Below, in pieces: positions 16,188-24,753 of a stretch of DNA of 64,000 nucleotides. The translations under genes and the position numbers were made by a program. The DNA is taken from positions 238,266-302,265 of the forward strand of contig NZ_JAQAGY010000007.1 of NCBI RefSeq assembly GCF_027533645.1, read 5' to 3'. The notes under the pieces are model-generated. The model worked only from the letters and a program-made list of their open reading frames with translations, made no database searches and was not told where the DNA came from. Origin of the DNA: Paenibacillus caseinilyticus. Its GTDB lineage: Bacteria > Bacillota > Bacilli > Paenibacillales > NBRC-103111. The first letter of the stretch is position 1. Each line of letters begins with the position of its first letter.

Positions 16188-17525
16188 TTACTTGCTCTTC
16201 CGATTTTCGGCTTCCTGGGATTTCTGCAGCTTATCCAGCATCTCTTTCATCGTCGTCTTGCCGCTGAACACCTGCTGCATCCCCGCCTCCAGATCGCTCT
16301 TCACCTTGGGCTGGACGATGGCGTCGAACGCCGGGAACGTCGTCAGTCCTTCGGTCGTCTTGTTCATCTCCGCGATGATCGGCTTCACGCCCGTCAGGTC
16401 CGTCAGCTTCATGGACGGGAAGTATCCTTCCTCGATGAGCTGGCGCTTCTGGTACTTCTCGCTGAAGAAGACTTTGATGAATTCCTTGATCGCCTGGAGT
16501 TCGTTCGCATCCGCCTTCGCCGAGAAGCCGATTCCGTTGGAGAACGAGCCGTTGATCGTGTTGTCGCCCTTGCCCCCGAGATTCGGAAGGTTGAAGAAGC
16601 CGAGGTGCTCCGTGATCTTGGATTTGTTCGGATCCGCATATGTGCTGTTCGCCCAGCTGCCGTCGAAGGTCATCGCCGCTTCGCCGCCGGCGAACTTCGC
16701 CTGGCCTTCCGAATATTTGAGCCCCAGCGCATTATTCGTGTAATAGCCCTTCTTCGCCATGTCCTCGACCATCTCGAACGCCTTGACGACTTCGGGATCG
16801 TTCCATTTCGTCTGCCCCGAGACGAACCCCGGCACGACGCCGGGACCCGCCAGGCGCACCATCAGCGTATTCGGGATCATGTTCAGCGTCCAGGCGTCGA
16901 TCGCACCGACCGCGAGCGGCGTAATGCCCTTCGCCTTGGCTTTCTCGCAGACCACGAGGAACTCGTCCCAGCTCTTCGGCACGTCTGCACCGAGATCGGC
17001 GAATATCTTCTTATTATAGAAGAAACCCTGAATGGACCCCGCCATCGGCAGCCCGTAGATCTTCCCGTCGACCGTGAATTCCGAGAGGTCGAGGAACTTG
17101 TCCTTCAGCCCCAGCTCCGTGAGGATCGGAGTGATGTCGAGCATGTTGCCTGTCTTAACGAAGTTCCTCGTATCGCTGCCGCCGAACACCTCGTAGATCT
17201 TCGGCGGGTTGCCGGAGGCGAATTCTGCCTTGAGCTTCGTCTGCCGGTTGACGGTACTGTCGACCCCCTCCGGCACGAATTTCAGGCCGGGGACACCGCC
17301 TTCGACTTCTTTGAGTATATCCATGAACATGGCCAGCCGCTTCTTGTTATTATCCTTGATGAGCGTGTGGCGGAAGGAAACCTGGAACTCCTTCGCAGGT
17401 TCGCCTCCCTTCGTATCAGGTAGGGGAGCATTGCCCGTAGGGGCTGTTCCGCCTCCGCAGGCGGATAGAACCAGTGAGGATGTCAGCGTGACGGCCGAGC
17501 AGAGTGCGGCGGTTTTCTTATTCAT
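16188..17525 (-). CDS. Sugar-binding lipoprotein of ABC transporter
   Basis: A 445-aa extracellular solute-binding protein (family 1). The signal sequence MNKKTAALCSAVTLTSSLV ends in the lipobox LSAC, followed by GGG. The body carries the usual MalE-like features (VEDMAKKGYYTNNAL, GEAAMTFDGSWA). ATG 17525 has TTAGGAGG upstream. First gene of the binding protein-permease-permease unit, followed without gaps by the kinase and regulator genes. The sugar is unknown. The enzymes upstream (Gfo/Idh and isomerase) suggest an unusual sugar or inositol. Confidence 0.92.
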   Translation of the reverse strand: MNKKTAALCSAVTLTSSLVLSACGGGTAPTGNAPLPDTKGGEPAKEFQVSFRHTLIKDNNKKRLAMFMDILKEVEGGVPGLKFVPEGVDSTVNRQTKLKAEFASGNPPKIYEVFGGSDTRNFVKTGNMLDITPILTELGLKDKFLDLSEFTVDGKIYGLPMAGSIQGFFYNKKIFADLGADVPKSWDEFLVVCEKAKAKGITPLAVGAIDAWTLNMIPNTLMVRLAGPGVVPGFVSGQTKWNDPEVVKAFEMVEDMAKKGYYTNNALGLKYSEGQAKFAGGEAAMTFDGSWANSTYADPNKSKITEHLGFFNLPNLGGKGDNTINGSFSNGIGFSAKADANELQAIKEFIKVFFSEKYQKRQLIEEGYFPSMKLTDLTGVKPIIAEMNKTTEGLTTFPAFDAIVQPKVKSDLEAGMQQVFSGKTTMKEMLDKLQKSQEAENRKSK

Positions 17526-17561
17526 AGGCAGCCTCCTAAGTGGATATGGATTGGTAGTTAC

Positions 17562-17617
17562 GGCAAGATCTGGGCAAGATAAGGGCAAGATAAGATAATG
17601 AGATCCGGTAATGAGAT
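17562..17617. promoter_or_regulatory. Tandem 11-bp and 13-bp direct repeats upstream of the binding-protein gene
   Basis: GGCAAGAT occurs at 17562, 17573 and 17584 (period 11), and TAATGAGAT at 17596 and 17609 (period 13). They fill the 140-bp gap between the MFS gene and the sugar-binding protein gene. Direct repeats phased near the helical turn are typical of AraC-type activator sites, so the adjacent YesN-like regulator is a candidate. Confidence 0.4.
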
Positions 17618-17663
17618 AAGGTATGCGGGCGGTATGTAAAAGCAGGCGTGAAGCGCAAGCGCA

Positions 17664-18881
17664 CTACATCTGGGCCGAAGAATCCCGATCCCTGTCCGCA
17701 GAAGGCTGCGTGCGTCTGACCCGCTGCAGCATGAGCAGGAATCCGGCGGCACCGGCCAGCGACATCCACATCCCGGTGCCGTACATGACGGCCGGCCCCT
17801 GCTCCTGGAACAGCCAGCCGCCGAAGAGCCCGGCGGCGATGCCGGACAGCCCGCCCCAGGTCAGCGCATAGGCAGCTTGGCCCGAAGAGCGGTAAGCCGC
17901 CGGCACCAGACTCGCCGTGAGCTGCGTGCCGATGTAATAATAGCCGCCGAAGGTCAGCGAATTCAGCGTTTGGACTGCGAGCAGCTGGTACGGATGACCG
18001 GCCGCGGACATCAGCAGCCAGCGCAGCGCGAAGAGCAGGCTGACCAAGATCAGGCCGGTAACCATCGTGACCGCATCCTTCTTCAGATAACGGTCGAGCA
18101 GCAGGAAGACCGGGATCTCGAAGATCGACGACAGGAAGGCCGATAAGCCGATGAGAGACGCGTCTCCTCCGAGCTCGGAGATGTAGATCGGGATGAACGC
18201 CGCATTCATGGAATTCGGTATGGAGACCAGGACGCCGATGCCCATCAGCATCAGGAACGGCCGGTTCCGGAACAGCCCCCGATACCCTTGGTTCGAGAAG
18301 GAAGCCTTCTGCCCGGTGTCCCCCTTCGGCAGCGAGAGGGCGAATATGATGGCGACCGACAGCAGTGCGCTGTAGACGATCCACAGCCGGCCGATACCGA
18401 GCATGCCGATCAGGGGCCCTCCCGCTGCCGCGAGCAGCCCCCAGCCGAGCGAGCCCCACAGCCGGAAGGCGCCGAACTTGTGGCGCGTTCCCTCGATGCT
18501 GTTCAGAATCAAGGCATTGCTCTGCGAGAAGAGCGGCATCTGAAAGAAGAAGAACAGGAGCATGAACCCGTAGATCCACAGGTATTCTCTTGATGCGAAC
18601 ACGAGCTGCATGACCGCCAGATTGCCGGCCAGCATGACCAGCAGAATACGCTTCACCTGCTGCAGCCGGTCGCTCCAATATCCCCAGAACGGATTCGCGA
18701 AGATGGAGATGAACGGACCGCCGGCGATCAAGGCGCCGATCTCCATCTTAGACATGCCTTGGGACAGCAGGTATAAGGGAAAATAAGAGGTATACACCGC
18801 AATGGCGCCGTACACGAAGAAGTTAAACGCTTTGATCGCAAGATGGGCGCGCTGCCTGGATTCCCGGTTATGGTTCGGCAT
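17664..18881 (-). CDS. MFS transporter (LacY/nucleoside-symporter-like)
   Basis: A 405-aa, 12-helix membrane protein. The loop between helices 2 and 3 is GYWSDRLQQVKR, a variant of the MFS signature GxxxDRxGRR, and the second half contains LDRYLKKDA. The family (MFS_1-like, 3-phenylpropionate or sugar porters) moves small solutes by proton symport or efflux. It lies 19 nt after the Gfo/Idh gene on the same strand, with GGAAGGGGGG before the ATG, so it is part of the catabolic unit. Confidence 0.85.
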   Translation of the reverse strand: MPNHNRESRQRAHLAIKAFNFFVYGAIAVYTSYFPLYLLSQGMSKMEIGALIAGGPFISIFANPFWGYWSDRLQQVKRILLVMLAGNLAVMQLVFASREYLWIYGFMLLFFFFQMPLFSQSNALILNSIEGTRHKFGAFRLWGSLGWGLLAAAGGPLIGMLGIGRLWIVYSALLSVAIIFALSLPKGDTGQKASFSNQGYRGLFRNRPFLMLMGIGVLVSIPNSMNAAFIPIYISELGGDASLIGLSAFLSSIFEIPVFLLLDRYLKKDAVTMVTGLILVSLLFALRWLLMSAAGHPYQLLAVQTLNSLTFGGYYYIGTQLTASLVPAAYRSSGQAAYALTWGGLSGIAAGLFGGWLFQEQGPAVMYGTGMWMSLAGAAGFLLMLQRVRRTQPSADRDRDSSAQM

Positions 18882-18900
18882 CGCCTGCAGCCCCCTTCCT

Positions 18901-20031
18901 TCAAGCTCCAGCCGGGGTACGAATGGAGTTCTCCACGGTCTCCACCGCGGTGACTTCGCCTCCCTGCCGGTCGGACCGGTAGAGGGCTTCGCTGATCAGC
19001 TGGGTCTGCAGGGCGATCTCCGCCGTCGGCAGGAGCGCTACCCTTCCCTGCAAGGCCGCGATCCAGTGATGCTGCGAGGAATCGTAAGCGTCTTCATTCT
19101 TGCGGATCCGGTGCCACCGCAGGTCCATTAAGTCCAGATCCACCGTAGAGTCCATGTCCATGTCGCATACGGTGCTGTGGAAGCTGAACGGCTGCGTCAC
19201 GCCGGGCGATATCTCGGCTGGCAGCCGAATCCCGCCCTTCGAACCGAAGATGCTGCTTCCTTCGAAGCCGCCCGAGTGCACGGCCCAGGATTCGAGAAGA
19301 TCCAAGGTGAGGCCCCCCTCGAACTTGACGAAGCCGGCCGCGAGCTCTTCCACATCAAAGCCGCTCCGCTCCCTCCGCTCCTCCAGCATCTCCGTCTCCT
19401 GGTAGATCTTGCCCGAGATGCTCCGCACCTCCGGATTGCCGAGCAGGTAGAGCATCTGAGCGATGTGGTATACGCCCATGTCCATCAGAGCGCCCCCCGC
19501 AGCCGTTGCCTTGCGGGTGAAGTGCGGCGTGCCGTAGCCGTCCACATAGGGCCGGTTGCGCCGCCGGAAACCGTTCGAGCGCGCATGGTATAAGCGGCCG
19601 AGCATGCCGCCGTCGATCAGCGTCATCGCCGCCTTCGTCTCCTTGCGGTAGAGCGTTCCCAGCTGGATGTGCAGCATCCGGCCGGACGCTTCCGCCGCTT
19701 CGCACATCGCCTTCCCGTCCGCATAGGTGCCGGCGATAGGCTTCTCGCAGTAGACATGCTTGCCTGCCCTCAGAGCATCGATCGTCACCTGCGCATGCAG
19801 ATGATTATGCAGGCAGACGTCGACGGCATCGAGATCATCCCGCCCGAGCAGCTGGCGGTAATCCGTATAGCGGTGGGCGATGCCGTGCATCTGGCCGATC
19901 CGCTCCACCTCGCCCGCGTTGATATCGCAGACAGCAACTACCTGGGCGCCGGGGATCGACGCATACTGGGCGAGATGCATCATGCCGATCTGGCCGGTGC
20001 CGATGAGGCCGATCCTTATCTCCCTGCTCAT
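18901..20031 (-). CDS. Gfo/Idh/MocA family oxidoreductase
   Basis: A 376-aa NAD(P)-dependent dehydrogenase of the inositol/glucose-fructose oxidoreductase family. The Rossmann motif is IGLIGTGQIGMMH, and the family's EKP motif appears in CEKPIAGTYADG. The C-terminal alpha/beta domain carries DMGVYHIAQMLYL. ATG 20031 overlaps the stop of the isomerase gene (ATGA). It probably oxidises the sugar or inositol taken up by the adjacent transporters. Confidence 0.92.
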   Translation of the reverse strand: MSREIRIGLIGTGQIGMMHLAQYASIPGAQVVAVCDINAGEVERIGQMHGIAHRYTDYRQLLGRDDLDAVDVCLHNHLHAQVTIDALRAGKHVYCEKPIAGTYADGKAMCEAAEASGRMLHIQLGTLYRKETKAAMTLIDGGMLGRLYHARSNGFRRRNRPYVDGYGTPHFTRKATAAGGALMDMGVYHIAQMLYLLGNPEVRSISGKIYQETEMLEERRERSGFDVEELAAGFVKFEGGLTLDLLESWAVHSGGFEGSSIFGSKGGIRLPAEISPGVTQPFSFHSTVCDMDMDSTVDLDLMDLRWHRIRKNEDAYDSSQHHWIAALQGRVALLPTAEIALQTQLISEALYRSDRQGGEVTAVETVENSIRTPAGA

Positions 20032-20828
20032 GCCCTGGCCACCGCCCGTTTTACGCTGGCCACAGCCCACTCCAGCTCGATGTGCGTATGGGCCTTGGCG
20101 TTATATTCCACACCCCAATAGCCATCATAACCGGCGTCCTGGAGCAGCCTTACCTTCGATGAAGCCTGCGGATCCCTCGCTGTCTCCGCATCGAAGTGCG
20201 TATGGTACGCCCACCGTGCGGTGAGGGCGTCTCCTTGCTCCGGATCCGCCTTCCAGCGGCCCATATGGAGCAGAATGCCGTAGGACGGATGATCGACAGC
20301 CTCGGCCAGGCGCTTCATCTCGTTAGGATCGAGCGAAGCGCCCATATGGTTCTCCGGCCCGATCTTGTATCCGCCGGCTGCCGCGCGTTCGGCCAGCGCC
20401 CTGTATCCCTTGACGACGAAGTCGAACTGCTCCCCGCTCATCTTCTCGCCGCTCGTATAGGCGCCTCCCGTGTCGATCCGCACGCTCCGGGCGCCTAGAA
20501 TCTCAGCGGCGCGGAGATGCTCGAGCGCATTCTCGTGAAGCCGCCGGCGCAGATCGGGATCAGGGTCCCATAGGTGCGCGCCGTCCACGGCCAGATTGAC
20601 GACCGTCAATTCCTTCTCCTCCAAGGCTTCCCTAATTTTGCGGATGTAACTCTCATCGGCCAGTTTCAGCAGCGGCCCGCTCCGGTCGGCGAACAAGCCG
20701 TTCCAGAGATCGGCCGTACTGAGCCTGTATCTGAATTTCACCGCCTCCAGATAGCCGAAGATGTCGATCTGGCCCGCCATGTACAAGTTGTTGAACGAAT
20801 AACCTCCGATCGAGATCTTCATGGTCAT
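20028..20828 (-). CDS. Sugar phosphate isomerase/epimerase (AP-endonuclease-2-like TIM barrel)
   Basis: A 266-aa TIM-barrel protein of the xylose-isomerase-like family (IolE/IolI/Hyi). Candidate metal ligands are the Glu of IGPENHMG, the His of YGILLHMGRW, the His pair of AYHTHFDAE and the Glu of YWGVEYN. ATG 20828 follows GGGGAGG by 4 nt and a second ATG lies 6 nt later; either could be used. It is the first gene of the catabolic unit, coupled to the oxidoreductase. A -10 box (TATAAT on the minus strand, 20875-20880) lies 47 nt upstream. Confidence 0.85.
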   Translation of the reverse strand: MTMKISIGGYSFNNLYMAGQIDIFGYLEAVKFRYRLSTADLWNGLFADRSGPLLKLADESYIRKIREALEEKELTVVNLAVDGAHLWDPDPDLRRRLHENALEHLRAAEILGARSVRIDTGGAYTSGEKMSGEQFDFVVKGYRALAERAAAGGYKIGPENHMGASLDPNEMKRLAEAVDHPSYGILLHMGRWKADPEQGDALTARWAYHTHFDAETARDPQASSKVRLLQDAGYDGYWGVEYNAKAHTHIELEWAVASVKRAVARA

Positions 20829-21013
20829 CCCGCCTCCCCTTACTTGTTTCGTGTACCGAAGCATTTGTGCTTTGATTATATCCCGGCAGCGGGCCAGGGC
20901 GGGAGGTGTTCATTTCTTCGATGAGGGGGTAAAAATCACTGGTTGGCGGTTCGGCCCTGCGGTTCCAAGAGTTGCCGCTATCCTGCAGAAGCGCTATGGG
21001 GTACAATAACATA

Positions 21014-21091
21014 ACGAGGCAAGCGAAACGTTCGAATCGCGTCAGGTCCGGAAGGAAGCAGCGCTAAGAACGGGACGTTGTGCCTCTTTTT
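21014..21091 (+). ncRNA. ffs: Signal recognition particle RNA, compact small type
   Basis: GTCAGGTCCGGAAGGAAGCA (21041-21060) is the nearly invariant apical core of bacterial SRP RNA that binds Ffh. The ends pair as GAGGCA (21016-21021) with TGCCTC (21081-21086), followed by a T-run (21087-21091) that acts as terminator. A -10 box TACAAT (21002-21007) lies just upstream. The whole RNA is only about 75 nt. It lacks the Alu domain of the large SRP RNA of Bacillus. Confidence 0.88.
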
Positions 21092-21785
21092 GCTTAAAAA
21101 TAATTATCCAACGGTATAAAAACAATTGTTCACCACGCATGCGGTATACCCTCATAAAAAGAGTCTGTCCGGTCCCTGTCCGTCTCGGTAAAGAGGGGCA
21201 CAACCATCCTACGGTAAGCAGCGGCTCCTTTACGGTCATGCTGCTTTTTGGCATGCAGCTCCCTGTTCACCGCCTCCAAAAAATCGCCTAGTCCCCTGCG
21301 AAGCTCATTTTCATATCCTGATCCATTCTTACTTATTTTTTATATATGAGCACATGAACCCGCTTTCATCATCGCAATTCTACAAATTTTCACCGTTACA
21401 TGAAAATAATTTTTATTTGATGAAAGCTATTGTGAAATTCGATGAAAATATGTATGATACTAGGCAAGAGCACGGATATTTCCTGAATATTCAAACTCAG
21501 CAGAATTTTTTTCATGCTCTCGTCCCCTTCTAGTCCAATAACCATCTTCACCTGATCACCATCTATTATTCTCTTTATTTTGGGTATATAGCCCTTCACG
21601 GGTTTATATAGCAGATCTCTTCCAGAGGAGGTGCTCATCCTATTTTCGAATGCCACCCGGCCTTGCTGCCCCGAAGCAAATGCTTGAAGGGAGGTATTTC
21701 GTAACCGATCAAAATTTAAAATGTAACCGCTTTTTTAATGCTTAATTTTCCAATATTATCTATATTTTCGAGGAGGAACAATCAT
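21092..21785 (+). promoter_or_regulatory. AT-rich intergenic region with a distant promoter for the LPMO gene
   Basis: This 690-bp stretch is much richer in A+T than its neighbours. It holds a good plus-strand promoter, TTGTGA (21430-21435), 17 bp, TATGAT (21453-21458), which would give the LPMO mRNA a leader of about 320 nt. A weak minus-strand ORF at 21396-21656 (86 codons, GTG start, no ribosome site) is not convincing. Confidence 0.45.
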
Positions 21786-22811
21786 ATGACACTTCGTACA
21801 AAAGGCAAAACACTCAAAACGCTGGCCGCTGCTGGCGGCATGATGGCACTGGTCGGCGTATCTTCCGTGCTCTTCGCTGACAGCGCTTCCGCTCACGGTT
21901 ATGTTGAGAACGGCCGTGCAGCCCTCTGTAAATCCGGATCCAACACGGATTGCGGCGCCGTAGTCTATGAACCTCAAAGCTTGGAAGCGCCTAAGGGCTT
22001 CCCGGCAGCCGGTCCTGCAGACGGCAAGCTTGCCAGCGCAGGCGGGGTTTTCCCTAAGCTTGACGAGCAATCGTCCAGCCGCTGGTCCAAGGTAAACATC
22101 AGCCCGGGCACGAACACGTTCACATGGAAACTGTCCGCAGCGCACGCTACGGCAAGCTGGAAGTATTACATCACCAAGGACGGCTGGAACCAAAATGCGG
22201 CCCTTACCCGCGATTCGTTCAACCTGACGCCGTTCTGCTCCGTACCATACGGCGGCAAACAGCCTCCTTTCACTTATTCGGATACATGCAACGTTCCTGC
22301 AAAAACCGGCTATCATGTCATTCTTGCCGTGTGGGAAGTAGCTGACACGGCCAATGCCTTCTATAACGTCATCGATGTAAACTTCGGCGGCGGCGGTGGG
22401 GGCACGACGATCTCCGCTCCGACGAACCTGGCCTCCCCGGCCAAGACCGAAACCAGTGTGTCCTTGACCTGGTCCGGCGTAACGGGTGCCAGCAGCTATG
22501 AAGTCTACCGCAACGGATCGCTGGTGGGCACTTCCGCTTCCGCTTCCTACACGGATTCCGGCCTGACCGCCGGCACGACTTACACGTACTCCGTAGTAGC
22601 CGTAGCTTCCGCGGGCAAGTCGTCCCAATCTTCCCCGCTCGCAGTGAAAACAAGTGGCGGAGCCAGCACTTCTTACCCTGCATGGAACGCAGCAACCGCT
22701 TACACAGGCGGCAGCAAAGTTTCCTACAACGGTGCGAACTACGAAGCCAAATGGTGGACGCAAGGCGAAACGCCAAGCGCGGCGAGCAGCGTTTGGAAAC
22801 TGATCCCGTAA
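21786..22811 (+). CDS. Secreted AA10 lytic polysaccharide monooxygenase with FnIII and CBM5/12 (chitin-active)
   Basis: A 341-aa secreted copper enzyme. A signal peptide (residues 1-36) ends SASA, so mature His37 (HGYVENGRA) is the N-terminal copper ligand of the histidine brace; His120 ([17 protein letters not shown]) is the second. Domains in order: AA10 catalytic (37-200), a GGGGG linker, fibronectin III (about 212-296, ending PLAVKTSG) and a C-terminal CBM5/12 ([20 protein letters not shown]...WW..GE.P). This layout belongs to enzymes that oxidatively cleave crystalline chitin. ATG 21786 has GAGGAGG upstream; an upstream in-frame ATG at 21738 lacks one. Confidence 0.95.
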   Translation: MTLRTKGKTLKTLAAAGGMMALVGVSSVLFADSASAHGYVENGRAALCKSGSNTDCGAVVYEPQSLEAPKGFPAAGPADGKLASAGGVFPKLDEQSSSRWSKVNISPGTNTFTWKLSAAHATASWKYYITKDGWNQNAALTRDSFNLTPFCSVPYGGKQPPFTYSDTCNVPAKTGYHVILAVWEVADTANAFYNVIDVNFGGGGGGTTISAPTNLASPAKTETSVSLTWSGVTGASSYEVYRNGSLVGTSASASYTDSGLTAGTTYTYSVVAVASAGKSSQSSPLAVKTSGGASTSYPAWNAATAYTGGSKVSYNGANYEAKWWTQGETPSAASSVWKLIP

Positions 22812-22824
22812 GTTTCGGATACAA

Positions 22825-22867
22825 CAAACAGACGGCCTCTGTCTTCGGACAGAAGGCCGTCTGTTTG
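22825..22867 (+). terminator. Intrinsic terminator of the LPMO gene
   Basis: CAAACAGACGGCCT pairs with AGGCCGTCTGTTTG around an inner GTC-TTCG-GAC tetraloop stem. The long stable stem lies 14 nt after the stop; the T-tract is weak. Confidence 0.75.
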
Positions 22868-23032
22868 CGTAGAACGCAATAGGCAAACGGTGAAAACGAG
22901 CTTGCGGGTAAACTTTGGCTGGATCTGATTCGTCTATAGCCTAAAGCGTGTTTCTTCGCAGAGAGAGGTCCATGGCTTCGAAAACTGGTTGTCAACCCGC
23001 TTATCCAGCAGCGCAAGAAGGAGTCGATCGTT

Positions 23033-23662
23033 GTGCAGGCATTACGCAAACGCATGGCCTTACTCGCTATATTCGCGATCGTATTCGCGCTCTGCCCGAG
23101 CTGTACCGATCTTCCGGACGCAGCCGGTCCGCGCTTCAATCTGACTCCGACCGAACTTTACCAAGGCGATGCTCTTCGGTATAAGGCACTGCTCGGAGCC
23201 TGTGCCGGCAGCATCGATATACACGTATCGACAGGAAGAAACCTGCTCGTCGCGTACGAAGTGTGGGAGAACGGGAGCCTCTCCAGAACTCCCTACTCCA
23301 TGAGTTGGGACGATATCCAATCCCAAGGGGCCAAGCCCTTCGACGGCGAGTTCCTCTATTCCCTGCTCGATCTGACGCAGGATTATCGGGGAGAGCAGCT
23401 GCTCGCAAGCTCGTCTCTCGCCGAGAAAGCCCAAGAACCTTCACGGCAGCTTAGAGGACGGATCGACCACTTTCCCGATCGCGCCGTCCTCACCTGCCTT
23501 CCGCTGAAGAACCGATTGACCGTACAGTCCGGGGAAGAAGCCTACGCAGCCGTCCTGGCCGCGAGTCCAGGAGACAAACCGCTCCCCTCCGTGAAACTGC
23601 CGCAGGAGGCGCTGGTCTTGGCCCCTTGGGCCTTGGCCGTTAAACTGATCGTGCTGGACTAG
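23033..23662 (+). CDS. Secreted or lipid-anchored hypothetical protein
   Basis: A 209-aa protein not recognised. The N-terminus (LRKRMALLAIFAIVFALCPSC) is a signal sequence; CPSC could be a weak lipobox with the Cys at residue 24, but the -1 to -3 residues are not typical. The rest is soluble with no repeat. GTG 23033 is supported by AAGGAG 8 nt upstream. It stands alone between two hairpins, so it is probably monocistronic. Confidence 0.6.
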   Translation: MQALRKRMALLAIFAIVFALCPSCTDLPDAAGPRFNLTPTELYQGDALRYKALLGACAGSIDIHVSTGRNLLVAYEVWENGSLSRTPYSMSWDDIQSQGAKPFDGEFLYSLLDLTQDYRGEQLLASSSLAEKAQEPSRQLRGRIDHFPDRAVLTCLPLKNRLTVQSGEEAYAAVLAASPGDKPLPSVKLPQEALVLAPWALAVKLIVLD

Positions 23663-23712
23663 GCGGAGACCGGCGGTTCACCCTTACGCTGCCCCTATGC
23701 GGCATCGCCAAT

Positions 23713-23757
23713 GAGGGGCGGGTTCCCAGGCCATGACCTGACCGGAACCCCGCCCCT
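23713..23757. terminator. Bidirectional terminator hairpin
   Basis: AGGGGCGGGTTCC pairs with GGAACCCCGCCCCT (one bulge), between the convergent genes ending at 23662 and 23780. Confidence 0.75.
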
Positions 23758-23779
23758 TATTCGCATGGACTCTGTAAGC

Positions 23780-24187
23780 TTACTTCAAAATCAGTTTGAC
23801 GCCTTCGATCTTCAGCTGATCCATACGAATGACCCAGTCCTTGTAGCGCTGGAACGTTTCATCCGAGAAGCCGAAGATCCGCTGCAGGTCTCTGACGACC
23901 CCTTGCTCCTCGTCGTTGTAGTCGCCATCCGAGAAAATGAGCAGCAGAATCTCGGCAAAGAAGATGTTCTTGACTCTCGGATCCGTCACGCCGGCCACAA
24001 TCTCGGACAGCTCCCGCCCTGCCGGCACGGGATACTCCGATTCCTTCATATCCATCTCGGCCAGATAGGCTCGCAGAAATCCCTGCTCGTTCCGGTTCAC
24101 GAAGCCGTCGGCACCAGCCACGAGATGCGCCAGTTCCAAGAAGGCTTCTTTCTGTTCTTTCGTCTGCAACAATGCCAAAAACAACAC
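23780..24187 (-). CDS. TerB-like domain protein
   Basis: A 135-aa all-helical acidic protein. The pattern ELAHLVAGADGFVNRNEQGFLRAYLAEM with a later IFSDGDYNDEEQGVVRDLQRIFG, in which two helix pairs each carry a DG(x)N/D-E loop, is that of the TerB tellurite-resistance family, which binds metal through acidic loops. The TerB family is usually linked to envelope stress. There are no ter genes nearby. Single gene. Confidence 0.6.
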   Translation of the reverse strand: MLFLALLQTKEQKEAFLELAHLVAGADGFVNRNEQGFLRAYLAEMDMKESEYPVPAGRELSEIVAGVTDPRVKNIFFAEILLLIFSDGDYNDEEQGVVRDLQRIFGFSDETFQRYKDWVIRMDQLKIEGVKLILK

Positions 24188-24372
24188 GGCCAGCTCCTCT
24201 GTTTGGGTTTACATGAATGACTATAATTCCTCACTTCTTGTCATCGCTCAATCTTACATTCGACCCCGGGGACTGAATTCCTTCCCGGTGCCGTTCGCGG
24301 GCGGGATCGGTTGCCGCCTCATCCTTCCTCCCCCGCTCCGCGGGCACAACCACACCCCGCCAAGACGGGGGC

Positions 24373-24687
24373 TCATTCTCCGCAGCGGAACGATTCCGTC
24401 ATATCGGCCAGCGATCTTAAGCTGGCGACCACGCTGGCGCGGGCCAGCCAGTAATATACTTCCTGGCCGACCTTCTGGCAGTCGACGATGCCGGCGTCCC
24501 TCAGGATCTTCAGATGATGGGAGATGGCCGGCCGGCTGAGCTCGAACCGGGAGGCGATGTCACCGACATTGCTGCGGCCCGTATTGCCCAGCACGGTAAG
24601 GATCTGAAGCCGGACGGGATCTCCGAGGGCCGTAAGAAATCGGGTAATGCTCTTCATATCGCTGGGGTCCATGCCTGGTGGCTTCAT
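24373..24687 (-). CDS. ArsR-family transcriptional regulator
   Basis: A 104-aa winged-helix repressor. ITRFLTALGDPVRLQILTVL and SRPAISHHLKILRDAGIVDC are the ArsR signature regions, followed by the wing KVGQEVYYWL. No Cys pair of the arsenic-sensing type is in the DNA-binding helix. ATG 24687 is preceded by GAGGTG. It lies 48 nt after the P450 gene on the same strand and may control that unit. Confidence 0.88.
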   Translation of the reverse strand: MKPPGMDPSDMKSITRFLTALGDPVRLQILTVLGNTGRSNVGDIASRFELSRPAISHHLKILRDAGIVDCQKVGQEVYYWLARASVVASLRSLADMTESFRCGE

Positions 24688-24753
24688 CCTGCACCTCGAT
24701 TGCATAATGGATTCAAACTCGGGAGGCCGATACGCCTCCAGCCAGCCTTGGCA

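Noticed and set aside
21042..21254. 70-codon minus-strand ORF
   Set aside because: It overlaps the SRP RNA core on the opposite strand and has no ribosome site.
21396..21656. 86-codon minus-strand ORF in the AT-rich region
   Set aside because: GTG start without a ribosome site and no recognisable fold; chance open frame is likely in AT-rich DNA next to a promoter.
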